DNA from: Pectobacterium araliae
GTDB taxonomy: Bacteria; Pseudomonadota; Gammaproteobacteria; Enterobacterales; Enterobacteriaceae
Direction of reading: 5' to 3'
DNA: 64,000 nt
NCBI RefSeq assembly: GCF_037076465.1
Contig: NZ_AP028908.1
Location: forward strand, 3,534,001 to 3,598,000
Position 1 is the stretch's first letter; every line of letters starts with the position of its first letter. Below, in pieces: positions 39,589 to 52,246 of the stretch. The notes beneath the pieces were generated by a model. It was given only the letters and a program-made list of their open reading frames with translations, had not been told where the DNA came from and searched no databases. A program made the position numbers and the translations under genes.

Positions 39589-40944
39589 TTAACGCTTAAC
39601 GAACGGCTTCAACTCAATACGTTTAATATCTTGTACGATGAACAAGTAGCTGACGATGGCAACCAGTGCATGAATCCCGACATAAACTAAGCCACCATTA
39701 AAAGAGCCTGTCATTCCGACGATATAGCCGATAGCAATTGGGGTCACGATACCGGAGATATTACCAAACATATTAAACAGGCCACCACTCAGACCGCTGA
39801 TCTCTTTTGGCGCGGTATCCGCCATCACCGCCCAGCCCAATGCACCAATACCTTTACCGAAGAATGCCAGCGCCATGAACGCAATAACCACCCATTCTGT
39901 CGAAACATAGTTACAAATAACCATCGACATAGAAAGCAACATACCCAGGACGATCGGTGTTTTACGGGCAAAGGTCAGCGAGTTGGTCCGACGCATTAAA
40001 TAATCGGAAATCACCCCACCCAATACGCCGCCCACAAAACCGCAGATTGCAGGAACAGAGGCGACAAGACCAGCCTTCAGAATTGACATCCCTCTTGCCT
40101 GAACCAGATAAACAGGGAACCAGGTAATAAAGAAATAAGTCATCGCGTTGATACAATATTGACCGAGATAAATACCAACCATCATCCGTGAAGTGAGCAG
40201 TTGCTTAATCTGGAACCATTTTTCTTCTGCTGGCACCTTAGCCTTACTGGCTGCCGCATCCATATTTACCAGTGCGCCACCCGCTTCGATATAATCCAGC
40301 TCCGCCTGATTCACCCCAGGATGATCTTTCGGATCATGGATCACTTTCAGCCAGACGAAACTAAGGATCACACCTAACCCGCCCATGAACCAGAACACAT
40401 GCGCCCAACCGACTGCATGCACCAACCACCCCATGATAGGAGCGAAAATCACCGTGGCAAAATATTGCGCCGAGTTAAAAATCGCTACGGCAGTACCACG
40501 TTCCTGTGCAGGGAACCAGGCGGCAACGATACGACTATTACCAGGGAAAGAAGGCGATTCACAAATCCCCACCATAAAGCGCAGTAAGAATAGCGAAATG
40601 ATAATAGATGACGTGGTAGGAAAGAGATCGACGAACCCTTGCAACAAGGTAAAGAGTGACCAGGTAAAAATACTCCAGAAGTAAACGCGTTTGGAGCCGA
40701 AGCGATCGAGCAGCCACCCGCCTGGGATTTGGCCGATAACATAAGCCCAGGAAAAGGCAGAGAAGATATACCCCATACCGACGGCATCCAAGCCGATATC
40801 TTTTGACATGGCAGAGCCCGCTATCGAGATAGTGGCGCGGTCTCCATAGTTAAATGACGTGACAATAAACAACATCACGACAATCCAGTAGCGGGCGTTT
40901 GTTCTCTTTTGTATCGCGCCAGCTGCTGAGCTTACTGTATTCAT
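39589..40944 (-). CDS. gudP: Glucarate/galactarate transporter (MFS, anion:cation symporter family)
   Basis: 451 residues, twelve hydrophobic segments, inner membrane. Typical ACS-family features are TSFNYGDRATISIAGSAMSKD, the GQIPGGWLLDRFGSKRVYFWS motif after helix 2, and RFMVGICESPSFPGNSRIVAAWFPAQERGTAV. The frame is open to 40977, but the ATG at 40944 (MNTVSSAAGAIQKR) follows a good AGGAG site. It imports the sugar diacids for gudD/garD, which surround it. It lies first in the minus-strand gud/gar run and is divergent from garD. Confidence 0.92.
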   Translation of the reverse strand: MNTVSSAAGAIQKRTNARYWIVVMLFIVTSFNYGDRATISIAGSAMSKDIGLDAVGMGYIFSAFSWAYVIGQIPGGWLLDRFGSKRVYFWSIFTWSLFTLLQGFVDLFPTTSSIIISLFLLRFMVGICESPSFPGNSRIVAAWFPAQERGTAVAIFNSAQYFATVIFAPIMGWLVHAVGWAHVFWFMGGLGVILSFVWLKVIHDPKDHPGVNQAELDYIEAGGALVNMDAAASKAKVPAEEKWFQIKQLLTSRMMVGIYLGQYCINAMTYFFITWFPVYLVQARGMSILKAGLVASVPAICGFVGGVLGGVISDYLMRRTNSLTFARKTPIVLGMLLSMSMVICNYVSTEWVVIAFMALAFFGKGIGALGWAVMADTAPKEISGLSGGLFNMFGNISGIVTPIAIGYIVGMTGSFNGGLVYVGIHALVAIVSYLFIVQDIKRIELKPFVKR

Positions 40945-41228
40945 GATGAACTCCTGCTTCAATCGCGGTTCGCTCATTCATTCCAAATAACAGATAACGG
41001 CGTAGGGTTATCAGAATGAAGATCGGTGGATTATTTAGGGTGTAGTTAAATTCCCATTTTAATTTTTTTTGCGAATAGCCAGGCTATATAGCTTCAGAGT
41101 AATTAGCTGACATCTTCAACTCGCAGGAACATTATAATTTTTACCTGCTGATGGCTCACTAGATAAAAGCACAACATTAAAAATGTCCTTTGGAATATGT
41201 TGGTGCACTTGCCCTATATAGTGCGAGG

Positions 41229-41241
41229 TGTTTCACGAAAA
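41229..41241. promoter_or_regulatory. Shared motif TGTTTCACGAAAA, gudP/garD side
   Basis: Exact 13-base copy of the motif at 39395-39407, lying in the divergent gudP-garD region about 290 bases before gudP and 260 before garD. Confidence 0.4.
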
Positions 41242-41311
41242 ATGCCGTTATTCTCTTTTTACATTCATACACATTATTTCCAATTTCCCCTAGGAAACCG
41301 CGTGCAGGCAG

Positions 41312-41331
41312 AATGTGATCAAACTCACCAA
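41312..41331. promoter_or_regulatory. CRP-cAMP binding site candidate
   Basis: TGTGATCAAACTCACC matches the CRP consensus TGTGA-N6-TCACA except the last base. It lies about 100 bases before the garD -10-like box, in the region shared with gudP. Catabolite control of this pathway is expected. Confidence 0.7.
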
Positions 41332-41445
41332 AAACTGGAACTTAGCCTGATAAATAAGAAACAAAAAGCCCCGGCTTAGGTCAATTGCATAATGTACGAG
41401 AAGGGAACCTCACGTATACTCATTAGCGAGCAATGAAGTAATAGC

Positions 41446-41462
41446 GTGGTAATGGTTACCAC
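41446..41462. promoter_or_regulatory. Inverted repeat in the garD leader
   Basis: GTGGTAA and TTACCAC, 7-base arms around TGG, 36 bases before the garD start codon. It is a good shape for an operator or a short leader stem. Confidence 0.5.
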
Positions 41463-41498
41463 CGTGTTTCTGATAAACCAATAATAAAGGCTTGCATC

Positions 41499-43073
41499 AT
41501 GTCAGATAAATCAGAAAGTAATGCTGCGCAAGAGCAGCCACTTTATATTAAGGTGCACGACTCTGATAATGTTGCCATTGTTGTTAATAATAATGGCTTA
41601 CGTGCCGGAACCCGTTTTAATGATGACCTGGAATTAATTGAACATGTTCCACAGGGTCACAAAGTTGCCCTTGTGGATATCACCAAAGCAGGCGCAATCA
41701 TCCGCTATGGTGAAATTATCGGGTATGCACTGCGCGATATTGCCCGAGGAAGCTGGATTGACGAATCGCTGGTCGAGTTACCTCAGGCTCCTGCGCTGGA
41801 AACCCTGCCGCTGGCAACCAAAATTCCCCCCGCGCTTCCGCCACTGGAAAGCTATACCTTTGAAGGTTACCGTAATGCCGATGGCAGCGTAGGTACGAAA
41901 AACCTGCTAGGCATTACCACCAGCGTGCACTGCGTCGCGGGCGTCGTGGACTATGTGGTCAAAATTATCGAACGGGATTTATTGCCCAACTATCCCAATG
42001 TGGATGGCGTGGTCGCACTCAATCACCTCTATGGCTGTGGCGTAGCAATCAATGCCCCTGCCGCCGTGGTTCCCATTCGCACCATTCACAATCTGGCGCT
42101 GAACCCAAATTTTGGTGGCGAAATACTGGTGGTGGGTCTGGGTTGTGAAAAATTACAGCCGGAACGCCTGCTGGAAGGGACACCTGATGTGCAGGCTATC
42201 TCTCTCGACGACACCAGCATTGTCCGCTTGCAGGATGAACACCACGTTGGTTTCAGATCGATGGTGGATGACATTCTGACGATGGCAGACAAACACCTGC
42301 AACGCTTGAACAAACGTCAGCGTGAAACCTGTCCGGCATCAGAGTTGGTTGTCGGCATGCAGTGTGGCGGCAGCGATGCGTTCTCCGGCGTCACCGCGAA
42401 CCCGGCCGTGGGTTTTGCATCCGACCTGCTGGTACGCTGCGGTGCGACCGTCATGTTCTCCGAAGTGACCGAAGTGCGCGACGCCATCCATCTGTTAACG
42501 CCACGCGCCATCAATGAAGAAGTCGGTAAACGTCTGCTGGAAGAAATGGCCTGGTACGATAATTATCTCGACAGCGGTCAGACTGACCGTAGCGCCAACC
42601 CATCGCCGGGCAACAAAAAAGGTGGCCTCGCAAACGTGGTGGAAAAAGCGCTCGGCTCCATCGCTAAATCTGGCACCAGCGCCATTGTCGAAGTCCTGTC
42701 CCCCGGTCAACGCCCAACCAAACGCGGGCTGATTTACGCCGCAACGCCAGCCAGCGACTTTGTCTGTGGCACACAGCAGCTCGCTTCTGGCATCACCGTG
42801 CAGGTCTTCACCACTGGCCGCGGTACGCCTTATGGCCTGCTGGCCGTACCCGTGATCAAAATGGCGACCCGAACCGCATTGGCGAACCGCTGGCATGACC
42901 TGATGGATATTGATGCAGGTACGATTGCGACTGGAGAGGCCACAATTGAAGACGTTGGCTGGCAGCTTTTCCATTTCATTTTGGATATCGCCAGCGGCAG
43001 GAAAAAAACCTGGTCCGATCAATGGGGGCTTCACAACGCACTGGCCGTTTTCAACCCAGCCCCGGTAACCTGA
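41499..43073 (+). CDS. garD: Galactarate dehydratase
   Basis: 524 residues, UxaA/GarD family. It dehydrates galactarate (mucic acid, the oxidised form of galactose and galacturonic acid) to 5-keto-4-deoxy-D-glucarate, the garL substrate. An N-terminal SAF-like domain (~15-95: [21 protein letters not shown]) is followed by the main domain, with [67 protein letters not shown] and the late [21 protein letters not shown]. It is divergent from gudP. The plant association of the genus makes pectin-derived galactarate a likely substrate. Confidence 0.95.
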   Translation: MSDKSESNAAQEQPLYIKVHDSDNVAIVVNNNGLRAGTRFNDDLELIEHVPQGHKVALVDITKAGAIIRYGEIIGYALRDIARGSWIDESLVELPQAPALETLPLATKIPPALPPLESYTFEGYRNADGSVGTKNLLGITTSVHCVAGVVDYVVKIIERDLLPNYPNVDGVVALNHLYGCGVAINAPAAVVPIRTIHNLALNPNFGGEILVVGLGCEKLQPERLLEGTPDVQAISLDDTSIVRLQDEHHVGFRSMVDDILTMADKHLQRLNKRQRETCPASELVVGMQCGGSDAFSGVTANPAVGFASDLLVRCGATVMFSEVTEVRDAIHLLTPRAINEEVGKRLLEEMAWYDNYLDSGQTDRSANPSPGNKKGGLANVVEKALGSIAKSGTSAIVEVLSPGQRPTKRGLIYAATPASDFVCGTQQLASGITVQVFTTGRGTPYGLLAVPVIKMATRTALANRWHDLMDIDAGTIATGEATIEDVGWQLFHFILDIASGRKKTWSDQWGLHNALAVFNPAPVT

Positions 43074-43083
43074 TTATCGTTCC

Positions 43084-43114
43084 CCGCAGGCCAGAATCAT
43101 TATCTGGTCTGCGG
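43084..43114 (+). terminator. Hairpin after garD
   Basis: CCGCAGGCCAGA (43084-43095) with TCTGGTCTGCGG (43103-43114), one G-T pair. Only a short T-rich stretch (TTATTT) follows at a distance, so termination may be partial. Confidence 0.6.
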
Positions 43115-43742
43115 ATCGCGTTATTTGATCTGCAATAAATTCAGCATCAATAAAAATGGAAGAAAGGCCGTAATTAAAAGAATAAATAGCAGAGCAGCAA
43201 CATTTAATTTCATTCACGTAAAGAAAAAATAAAGAAAACTTAACAAGTTATTTTTCTTAGCGTCAATTTCATCGATTCCAAAACACTTTTTAAGAAAAAC
43301 CTCTATTTTACACCCACCTATTTTTAATCATTTTCTTACCAATTATTTATTACCAATAAAATGAATCAATTGACAGATAACCGTCCCCATCATAAATTTA
43401 TGCTTGCTGAAAAAGCGTGCTAACACTGATGAAATATTTGTTACAAATACACAGTTACAAAATCTCCATCACGCACAATATAGGGTTAATATCTCGATCA
43501 TTATAAGTAGTGTCTGGCATTATTTTATATAAACGAGTAAACCACCCAAAAAAATTTCAGTATACCTACTTGAATAACTTGAATATTTACACAGCAATAT
43601 GCCTGACAGATTTCACGGGACTCACCATTCGGCAGCGACACTGCGTTTCATCCTCTGTAATAACCAGAGCAGCAGAGACGAGAAAAGTAGCCAGCGTGGC
43701 TGAACCTGGAAACTGAGCGGGATACGTACGCCGGGGTTTCTA
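43115..43742. other. AT-rich region before the Aer-like receptor gene, no gene seen
   Basis: About 630 bases. A 68-codon frame at 43510-43716 has no family resemblance and no ribosome site, so I do not count it. I checked for a flagellar sigma-28 promoter and a cyclic-di-GMP riboswitch and found neither convincingly. The last 130 bases are more GC-rich and probably are the transcribed leader. Confidence 0.5.
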
Positions 43743-45278
43743 ATGAGATTAAATACACCTGTCACACAGCAGGAGTATCTGTTAGACATGGACACCATAT
43801 TGATGTCCACAACAAATATTCACAGCCACATTACCTATGCCAACTCTGCCTTTATTAAAGTTAGCGGTTTTTCTGAAGAGCAACTCATCAACCAGCCGCA
43901 CAATATTGTGCGCCATCCCGATATGCCCGTTGAAGCCTATGCCGATCTGTGGTTTACGCTAAAACAAGGCGATAGCTGGACCGGATTAGTCAAAAACCGC
44001 CGTAATAACGGTGACCATTACTGGGTTCGAGCCAACATTACACCGGTTTACCAGCAAGAGCAGCTGGCAGGCTACATCTCGGTACGTAACACACCCAGCG
44101 CCGAAGAAATAAAAGCGGCCGAAATGTTGTACAGCGCCGTGCAGAAAAAGCAGGCAGGTAGCCGTAAATTCTACAAAGGATTGGTTGTTCGCACCGGTTT
44201 CTTCTCGCCGCTGTCGCTTTTGCAGAAATTGTCAGTCCGCTGGCGCTTGCGTGCCGCGGTATTGGCAGTAGGGCTTATTCCGGCATTACTTGCTTTCAGT
44301 GGCATGAATCCACTGTGGCTGTTGGCGCTGACGTTACTGCTCATTGTCATCATGGATCAGTTTCTACAGCAGCAAATTGCACAGCCAATCAAGGCGATAC
44401 TCAAACAGGCGCAGCATGTGGTATCAGGCCGTAAAGTAAAACATATCCACCTCAATCGGGTAGATGAAATTGGCTTATTGCTACGTTCCGTTAACCAGTT
44501 TGGCCTGAATCTGCATTCGCTTGTCGATGACGTCAGTACGCAAGTTAACGGCATCACGAATGTCAGCCGTAAATTGGCGGAAAACAATGTCGACCTGAAT
44601 AGCCGCACAGAAGAAACGTCAGCAAATCTGCAACAAACCGCCGCTGCCATTGAAGAAATTACCGTTGCGGTGCAGCAGAGTGCAGAAACGGCAGCCCAAG
44701 CGACAACAATGGCAGAAGCCGCCAGCAGCACCGCGCTTAAAGGCGGCAACATCATGAAGGAAACCATCGGCATGATGGATTCCATTTCCAACGCCAGCGA
44801 TAAAATCGTCGATATTATTGGTGTAATCGACAGCATTGCGTTCCAGACCAATATTCTCGCGTTGAATGCCGCTGTTGAAGCCGCTCGCGCTGGCGTGCAA
44901 GGGCGAGGGTTTGCCGTGGTCGCCGCCGAAGTTCGCAATCTGGCACAGCACTCCGCTTCTGCGGCCAAAGAAATCAAAACCCTGATCGATGCCAACGTTG
45001 AAAGTGTGAAACAGGGCAGCACAATGGTAGAAACGGCGGGTAAACATATCAGCGACATCATTGATGAAGTCTTCCAGGTCTCCACCATGATCAAAGAGAT
45101 CAGCAATGCAACGCATGAGCAGACTTCCGCACTGAGCCTGATCAATACCTCGATTGCACAGATAGAACAAATGACACAGGGCAATACCGATATGGTTACG
45201 CAATCAACCGATGCCGCAGAAGGACTAAACCTTCAGGCTAAGCGACTAAACAGCGCGATTAACGTATACGGTAGTTAA
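43743..45278 (+). CDS. aer: Aer-like energy-taxis receptor (PAS + methyl-accepting domain)
   Basis: 511 residues, close to the size of E. coli Aer. The N-terminal PAS domain (~10-120: SHITYANSAFIKVSGFSEEQL, QPHNIVRHPDMPVEAYADLW, GLVKNRRNNGDHYWVRANITPVY) should hold FAD and sense redox state. A hydrophobic hairpin (~residues 165-205) anchors it without a periplasmic domain. HAMP and the signalling domain follow, with the conserved tip DSIAFQTNILALNAAVEAARAG. It lacks a C-terminal CheR-binding pentapeptide. It is a single gene with its own terminator behind it. Confidence 0.85.
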   Translation: MRLNTPVTQQEYLLDMDTILMSTTNIHSHITYANSAFIKVSGFSEEQLINQPHNIVRHPDMPVEAYADLWFTLKQGDSWTGLVKNRRNNGDHYWVRANITPVYQQEQLAGYISVRNTPSAEEIKAAEMLYSAVQKKQAGSRKFYKGLVVRTGFFSPLSLLQKLSVRWRLRAAVLAVGLIPALLAFSGMNPLWLLALTLLLIVIMDQFLQQQIAQPIKAILKQAQHVVSGRKVKHIHLNRVDEIGLLLRSVNQFGLNLHSLVDDVSTQVNGITNVSRKLAENNVDLNSRTEETSANLQQTAAAIEEITVAVQQSAETAAQATTMAEAASSTALKGGNIMKETIGMMDSISNASDKIVDIIGVIDSIAFQTNILALNAAVEAARAGVQGRGFAVVAAEVRNLAQHSASAAKEIKTLIDANVESVKQGSTMVETAGKHISDIIDEVFQVSTMIKEISNATHEQTSALSLINTSIAQIEQMTQGNTDMVTQSTDAAEGLNLQAKRLNSAINVYGS

Positions 45279-45301
45279 CGGACGTCATCTCAACGTGATT
45301 A

Positions 45302-45344
45302 CTGGCAAGAGAGTGAGGAAACACGCTTGCCAGCGCTTTTTTTC
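45302..45344 (+). terminator. Terminator after the Aer-like gene
   Basis: CTGGCAAG (45302-45309) pairs with CTTGCCAG (45326-45333), followed by CGCTTTTTTTC. It is a good intrinsic terminator, though with a long loop. Confidence 0.8.
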
Positions 45345-45372
45345 GTCAAAAGTTACCGCAGGAAACGGATTG

Positions 45373-45594
45373 TCAGGAACGGGGCCGTTTCAGCGGCGTG
45401 ACCAACCCTTGCAGACCTTCTATCTTGATTGCCAGCGTAACTTGCATCAATTCTCCTAAGCGACCATGAGGAAATTCATCCTTGCGGGAGAACCACAGCA
45501 GGTACTCTTCTGGTAAATCAATCAGCACCCGCCCTTTATATTTGCCAAAGGGCATCTGCATCGTGGCAATGTCTATCAGGTCTTCTTTTTCCAT
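45373..45594 (-). CDS. ypeB: DUF3820 family protein YpeB
   Basis: 73 residues, no signal or membrane segment. The DUF3820 signature MPFGKYKGRVLIDLPEEYLLWF is plain. The function is unknown; some relatives are named putative quorum-sensing-regulated virulence factors without firm proof. It lies 4 bases downstream of ligA on the same strand, as ypeB does in E. coli, so it is co-transcribed. Confidence 0.88.
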   Translation of the reverse strand: MEKEDLIDIATMQMPFGKYKGRVLIDLPEEYLLWFSRKDEFPHGRLGELMQVTLAIKIEGLQGLVTPLKRPRS

Positions 45595-45598
45595 CCGT

Positions 45599-47686
<2,088 letters not shown>

Positions 47687-47697
47687 TCATGATTGTT

Positions 47698-47733
47698 ATG
47701 ATTCTCGCCCGTAATGAGCAGAGCGAGAATCAT
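47698..47733. other. Inverted repeats between hldE and ligA
   Basis: ATGATTCTCGC (47698-47708) and GCGAGAATCAT (47723-47733) form 11-base perfect arms. A second stem, ACGGCGT (47749-47755) with ACGCCGT (47769-47775), lies beside it just after hldE. Neither has a T run on the minus strand, so hldE transcripts may be stabilised or only partly ended here. Confidence 0.5.
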
Positions 47734-47787
47734 TAGCTTGCGGCCTGAACGGCGTCGGAAAATTTCGAACGCCGTCAGTGAGTTATT

Positions 47788-49224
47788 TTAAGATTTAGAC
47801 GTACTGGCTTTAATCGTGTTGATGATGTTCGTCGTGGAGCAACCGTCCTCAAAGTTCAGGACTTTCACTTCACCGCCGTTGGCCCAGACCTCTTCACTAC
47901 CGGCGATTTCATGTGGCTGGTAGTCTCCGCCTTTCACCAGAATATCCGGCAGGATGCTGGCAATAAGGCGCTGCGGTGTATCTTCTTCAAACGGCACGAC
48001 CCAATCGACAGCTTCCAACGCACCCAGCACGATCATCCGCTGCGGCAACGGGTTGACGGGGCGCGTTGGTCCCTTTAGCCGTTTGGTGGAAGCGTCGCTG
48101 TTTACCGCAACGATTAATCGGTCACCAAGTTTGCGGGCATTTGCCAGATAAGACACATGTCCAGCATGCAGAATATCGAAGCAGCCGTTAGTCATCACAA
48201 TCTTTTCGCCACGCTGACGCGCCAGCTCAACGGCCTGTTTCAACTGTTCTTCAGTCATCACGCCAAATCCGGTATCGGCACGACCGCGGATAGCATTCTC
48301 CAACTCAATCGGCGTGACCGTGGACGTTCCCAGTTTGCCAACGACGACGCCTGCGGCGGCATTCGCCAGGAAACAGGCTTCTTCCAACGGATTCCCCGCC
48401 GCCAGCGCAGCGGCCAACACACCAATGACGGTATCACCCGCTCCGGTCACGTCATACACTTCCTGCGCCTGCGTCGGCAAATGCAGCGGTGCTTTTCCCG
48501 GCTGTAACAGCGTCATCCCTTGTTCGGAACGGGTGATCAGCAACGCAGACAGCTCGTAATCAGCCACCAGTTGCATACCGCGCTCGACCAGCTCTTCTTC
48601 CGTTTTGCTGCGCCCTGCGACAGCTTCAAATTCAGACAGATTCGGCGTTAGCAATGTCGCACCACGGTAACGGGAAAAATCGGTGCCTTTTGGGTCGATC
48701 AGCACCGGAACGCCAGCCGCTTTTGCCGTCTGAATCATGGTTTGCACATGCGCCAACGCGCCTTTTGCATAGTCAGACAGCACCAATGCACCAATTTTTG
48801 GCAGCGCCCGTTGGATACGCTCGATGATCGGCTGAGGATCAATCCCCTCGAAGCCCTCTTCGAAATCCAGTCGGATCAGTTGCTGATTACGCGACAGTAC
48901 GCGCAGTTTGGTGATAGTGGGATGCGTGGGAACAGAAACAAAGTCACACTTCACATTCACTTCGCCCAGTTTGGCATTCAGTGCACGAGCGGCATCATCA
49001 ATTCCCGTTAACCCAACCAGACGCGAACCAGCCCCCAATGCGGCGATATTCATTGCAACGTTCGCCGCCCCACCCGGGCGCTCTTCGATCGTATCAACTT
49101 TGACTACAGGCACCGGTGCCTCTGGTGAAATTCGGCTGGTAGGGCCATACCAGTAACGATCCAGCATGACATCACCCACCACTAACACACCCGCTTGACG
49201 GAAATCAGGCAGCGTCACTTTCAT
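47788..49224 (-). CDS. hldE: Bifunctional heptose 7-phosphate kinase / heptose 1-phosphate adenylyltransferase
   Basis: 478 residues. It makes ADP-heptose for the LPS inner core. The N-terminal ribokinase-type domain (1-~318) shows [41 protein letters not shown] and the anion-hole motif [17 protein letters not shown]. The C-terminal nucleotidyltransferase (~340-478) shows [19 protein letters not shown]. It lies downstream of glnE as in E. coli. Full length. Confidence 0.97.
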   Translation of the reverse strand: MKVTLPDFRQAGVLVVGDVMLDRYWYGPTSRISPEAPVPVVKVDTIEERPGGAANVAMNIAALGAGSRLVGLTGIDDAARALNAKLGEVNVKCDFVSVPTHPTITKLRVLSRNQQLIRLDFEEGFEGIDPQPIIERIQRALPKIGALVLSDYAKGALAHVQTMIQTAKAAGVPVLIDPKGTDFSRYRGATLLTPNLSEFEAVAGRSKTEEELVERGMQLVADYELSALLITRSEQGMTLLQPGKAPLHLPTQAQEVYDVTGAGDTVIGVLAAALAAGNPLEEACFLANAAAGVVVGKLGTSTVTPIELENAIRGRADTGFGVMTEEQLKQAVELARQRGEKIVMTNGCFDILHAGHVSYLANARKLGDRLIVAVNSDASTKRLKGPTRPVNPLPQRMIVLGALEAVDWVVPFEEDTPQRLIASILPDILVKGGDYQPHEIAGSEEVWANGGEVKVLNFEDGCSTTNIINTIKASTSKS

Positions 49225-49338
49225 CCTCTACTCCAGGCTTATTTCGCATAATGCGCGTAATAATATCATAGGCACGATCATTACACGCCACTGCACCACG
49301 TCTCTTCGCTGAGCGTTTGACCACATATATTGAGATAA

Positions 49339-52194
49339 TTACACGCCCACCAGCCATTTATTCCAACTCACCAGCACTTGCTCCCGCTCTGCAACAAACC
49401 GCTCCTGACTGACACGGCCGGACAATTCCTGCAAGGCAAGATGGTGCAGCTCATTGCGCATGGTGACATAGGCCAACTTGAGCGCGTTAGCTTCGCTCTC
49501 TTCCATCACGCCATACTGCGCCATCAGTTCCAGAATACGTACATTGTCTGACCAACGGGTCAAACGCGGCTCCTGAGCGGCGTAGCGCAGTACTAAATAC
49601 TGCGCGATAAATTCAATGTCCGTAATGCCGCCCGCATCCGTTTTGATGTCAAAAAGCGTTTTATCTTTGTTCGCCAGATGCTGACGCATTTTTTCCCGCA
49701 TTTCGCGCACTTCGGTTCGCAGAGTATCGGCGTCACGCTCTGCACAAAGAATGCGGCGGCGAATAGACTCAAAGGTTTGCTGCACACCGCTTTCACCGTA
49801 CACCATACGCGCGCGCACCAGCGCCTGGTGCTCCCACGTCCACGCCTCATTGCGCTGATAATCGTCAAACGCTTCCACTGTGCTCACCAACATGCCTGCC
49901 GCGCCCGATGGGCGCAGACGAGCATCCACTTCATACAAAATGCCTGATGACGTCCGAGTACTAAACAGGTGCATGACACGCTGTGCGAGACGCAGATAAA
50001 ACTGGCGACCATCAATACTGCGTTCCCCCTCCGTCATCACGTCAGACGGGCAATCCAAGAGAAAGACCAGATCCAGATCGGAGCTATACCCCAACTCCCA
50101 GCCGCCCAGCTTGCCATAGGCAATGACGGCAAACCCACGCCCTTCGCGGTGTTGCAAATGGGATGGCTGACCGTAGCGCGCCACCATCTGTCCCCATGCC
50201 TGCTGAACCACTGCCGCGATAATCGCTTCCGCCAAATACGTTAAGTGATCGCTCACTTTCATCACTGGCAATACGCCGCCGATGTCCCCAGCGGCGATGC
50301 GCAACTGCTGTGACTGTTTAAACTGGCGAACGGCCTCCAACTGTTGTTCTTCATCATCCTCAGGGACTCGCATCAAATACTGACGCAGCTCATCAGAGTA
50401 CGCGCCCGGTGCCGTTGGCTGATACAGCGTTGAGGCATCAAGCAATTCATCTAACAGGAGGGGATAACGCGCCAGTTGGCTGGCAACCATCGGCGACGCC
50501 GCACACAGGCGAATCAACTGAGCCAAAGCAGCACGAGACTCCAGCAGCAGCTCAAGATAGGTGGTGCGTGTGACGATGCCCAACAGTAGCGGAGTCAAGC
50601 GAGACAGCACCGTATCCGCCTCCTGTCGAGCGCACACTTCCGCCAGCAAACACGGCATGAGTTGATCCAGAACATCCCGCCCACGCGGTCCTATGGTGCG
50701 TTTCGCCACATCGTGCCGGAATTCCACAATCGTTCGCATCAGCTTCTCACGCACGGTTTCCGTAAGATGCGGCGTTAGCGGAGCCAGTTCACCATCATCC
50801 AGCGTATCCTGCCATAGGCTGCTGTAGCTGCTATGTTCGGGGATATCATTATTGTCCGGCGCATCATCGCCAATCAGCTCATCAAATACGTTCCGCACCG
50901 CCAACATATGCTGTGCCAGCATAGCTTGCAGCACGTCCCAGCTGTCGAAACCCATTCCCCATGCCAGCCGTTGCTGATTGAGTTCATCACCCGGCAGCGT
51001 CTGTGTCTGTTCATCGGCAATCGCCTGCAACAGATTCTCCAGACGGCGCAGAAACAGGTAAGCGCTACTGAGATCGAGCACTTGCTGTGGCGTTAATAAC
51101 CCCAAGGTTCCCACATGCTGGAGCGTCGGTAGCAACGATCGTCCCTGTAGTCCCGGCTCACGTCCGCCACGAATCAGTTGGAAAACCTGCGTGATAAATT
51201 CGATTTCACGAATCCCCCCCGCCCCCAGCTTGATGTTGTTGCGCAGATCCCGACGACGCACTTCACGGGCAATCATACCCTTCATATTTCGCAACGATTG
51301 GATCACGCTGAAATCGATATAGCGACGGAAAACGAAGGGCTTCAGCGTACTGCGCAGTTCCTGACTGTAGGCATCGTCCATCCCCCCCATCAGGCGTGCT
51401 TTGACCATCGCGTAACGTTCCCAATCGCGGCCTTGTTCCTGATAATAATCTTCCATCGCAGCAAAGCTGAGTACCAGTGGCCCGCTGTCGCCAAAGGGAC
51501 GTAGCCGCATATCCACACGGTAAACAAAGCCATCGACAGTGGGTTGATCCAGCACCTTGATGAGCCGCTGCCCCAGACGCGTGAAGAACTGCGCATTATC
51601 CAATTCACGCCGTCCGCCTTGCGTATGACCATTTTCGGGATAGACGAAGATCAGATCGATATCCGAAGAGAAATTGAGCTCTCCCCCTCCTAATTTACCC
51701 ATGCCAAGAATCAGCAAAGGCTGAGCCACGCCCTGCGCATTGCTAGGCGTCCCCCACTCACGACAGCAGGCTTGATATAGCCAGCTTCTGGCCGCAATAA
51801 TCACCACTTCGGCCAATTCACTAAGCTGACGCAGCGAGTGTTCGGTCGTACTGGTTTGCAGCGCCTGCGACCACGCAATGCGTGTCAACATATGGCGACG
51901 AAACTGACGCAATGCCGCCATCAACGCATTTTCGTCGTTAACATCGGCCAATGCGTGACTCAGCCAGTCGGCGTAGTGCTGCCACTCTTCGGGCTGTGGC
52001 GGTTGTTGATGAATCCCTTGCCACCAGTCAGGGTGCAGCGCAAGCGCATCGCTGACAAAATCGCTCAATGCCAGAACAGCAGCGTCGCTGTCTGTTATCG
52101 GTTCATCAGGCATAACGTCTTGCAAACGCGACAATGCACGCTGAGAGTGTTCCGTCAGAAGCGCAGGTAAAGCGGGCAAAGGAAGTATCGACAT
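49339..52194 (-). CDS. glnE: Bifunctional glutamine synthetase adenylyltransferase/deadenylase
   Basis: 951 residues. It adds AMP to glutamine synthetase or removes it according to nitrogen status signalled by GlnB. The protein has two nucleotidyltransferase domains, each with the family G-x-D-x-D pattern: [20 protein letters not shown] (deadenylase, N-terminal half) and [19 protein letters not shown] (adenylyltransferase, C-terminal half), plus the regulatory middle. It lies between ygiF and hldE in the usual enterobacterial order. Full length. Confidence 0.97.
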   Translation of the reverse strand: MSILPLPALPALLTEHSQRALSRLQDVMPDEPITDSDAAVLALSDFVSDALALHPDWWQGIHQQPPQPEEWQHYADWLSHALADVNDENALMAALRQFRRHMLTRIAWSQALQTSTTEHSLRQLSELAEVVIIAARSWLYQACCREWGTPSNAQGVAQPLLILGMGKLGGGELNFSSDIDLIFVYPENGHTQGGRRELDNAQFFTRLGQRLIKVLDQPTVDGFVYRVDMRLRPFGDSGPLVLSFAAMEDYYQEQGRDWERYAMVKARLMGGMDDAYSQELRSTLKPFVFRRYIDFSVIQSLRNMKGMIAREVRRRDLRNNIKLGAGGIREIEFITQVFQLIRGGREPGLQGRSLLPTLQHVGTLGLLTPQQVLDLSSAYLFLRRLENLLQAIADEQTQTLPGDELNQQRLAWGMGFDSWDVLQAMLAQHMLAVRNVFDELIGDDAPDNNDIPEHSSYSSLWQDTLDDGELAPLTPHLTETVREKLMRTIVEFRHDVAKRTIGPRGRDVLDQLMPCLLAEVCARQEADTVLSRLTPLLLGIVTRTTYLELLLESRAALAQLIRLCAASPMVASQLARYPLLLDELLDASTLYQPTAPGAYSDELRQYLMRVPEDDEEQQLEAVRQFKQSQQLRIAAGDIGGVLPVMKVSDHLTYLAEAIIAAVVQQAWGQMVARYGQPSHLQHREGRGFAVIAYGKLGGWELGYSSDLDLVFLLDCPSDVMTEGERSIDGRQFYLRLAQRVMHLFSTRTSSGILYEVDARLRPSGAAGMLVSTVEAFDDYQRNEAWTWEHQALVRARMVYGESGVQQTFESIRRRILCAERDADTLRTEVREMREKMRQHLANKDKTLFDIKTDAGGITDIEFIAQYLVLRYAAQEPRLTRWSDNVRILELMAQYGVMEESEANALKLAYVTMRNELHHLALQELSGRVSQERFVAEREQVLVSWNKWLVGV

Positions 52195-52246
52195 GGGGAT
52201 TCCCTTGATACGCCGCCTATCCTCACTGACAAGCGGCAGTTAACGG

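Larger units (their letters stand above)
40945..41498. other. Divergent control region gudP-garD
   Basis: About 550 bases, AT-rich, without a gene. It contains a strong CRP-like site (41312-41331), the 13-base shared motif (41229-41241), a TATACT -10-like box at 41415-41420 for garD and an inverted repeat in the garD leader (41446-41462). Confidence 0.6.

Noticed and set aside
43510..43716. 68-codon frame before the Aer-like gene
   Set aside because: No ribosome site, no recognisable motif, poor codon pattern in AT-rich DNA.
43600..43742. Possible cyclic-di-GMP riboswitch before the Aer-like gene
   Set aside because: Some G-rich and GGGGTTT-like pieces recall the GEMM motif, but the conserved core and pairing are missing.
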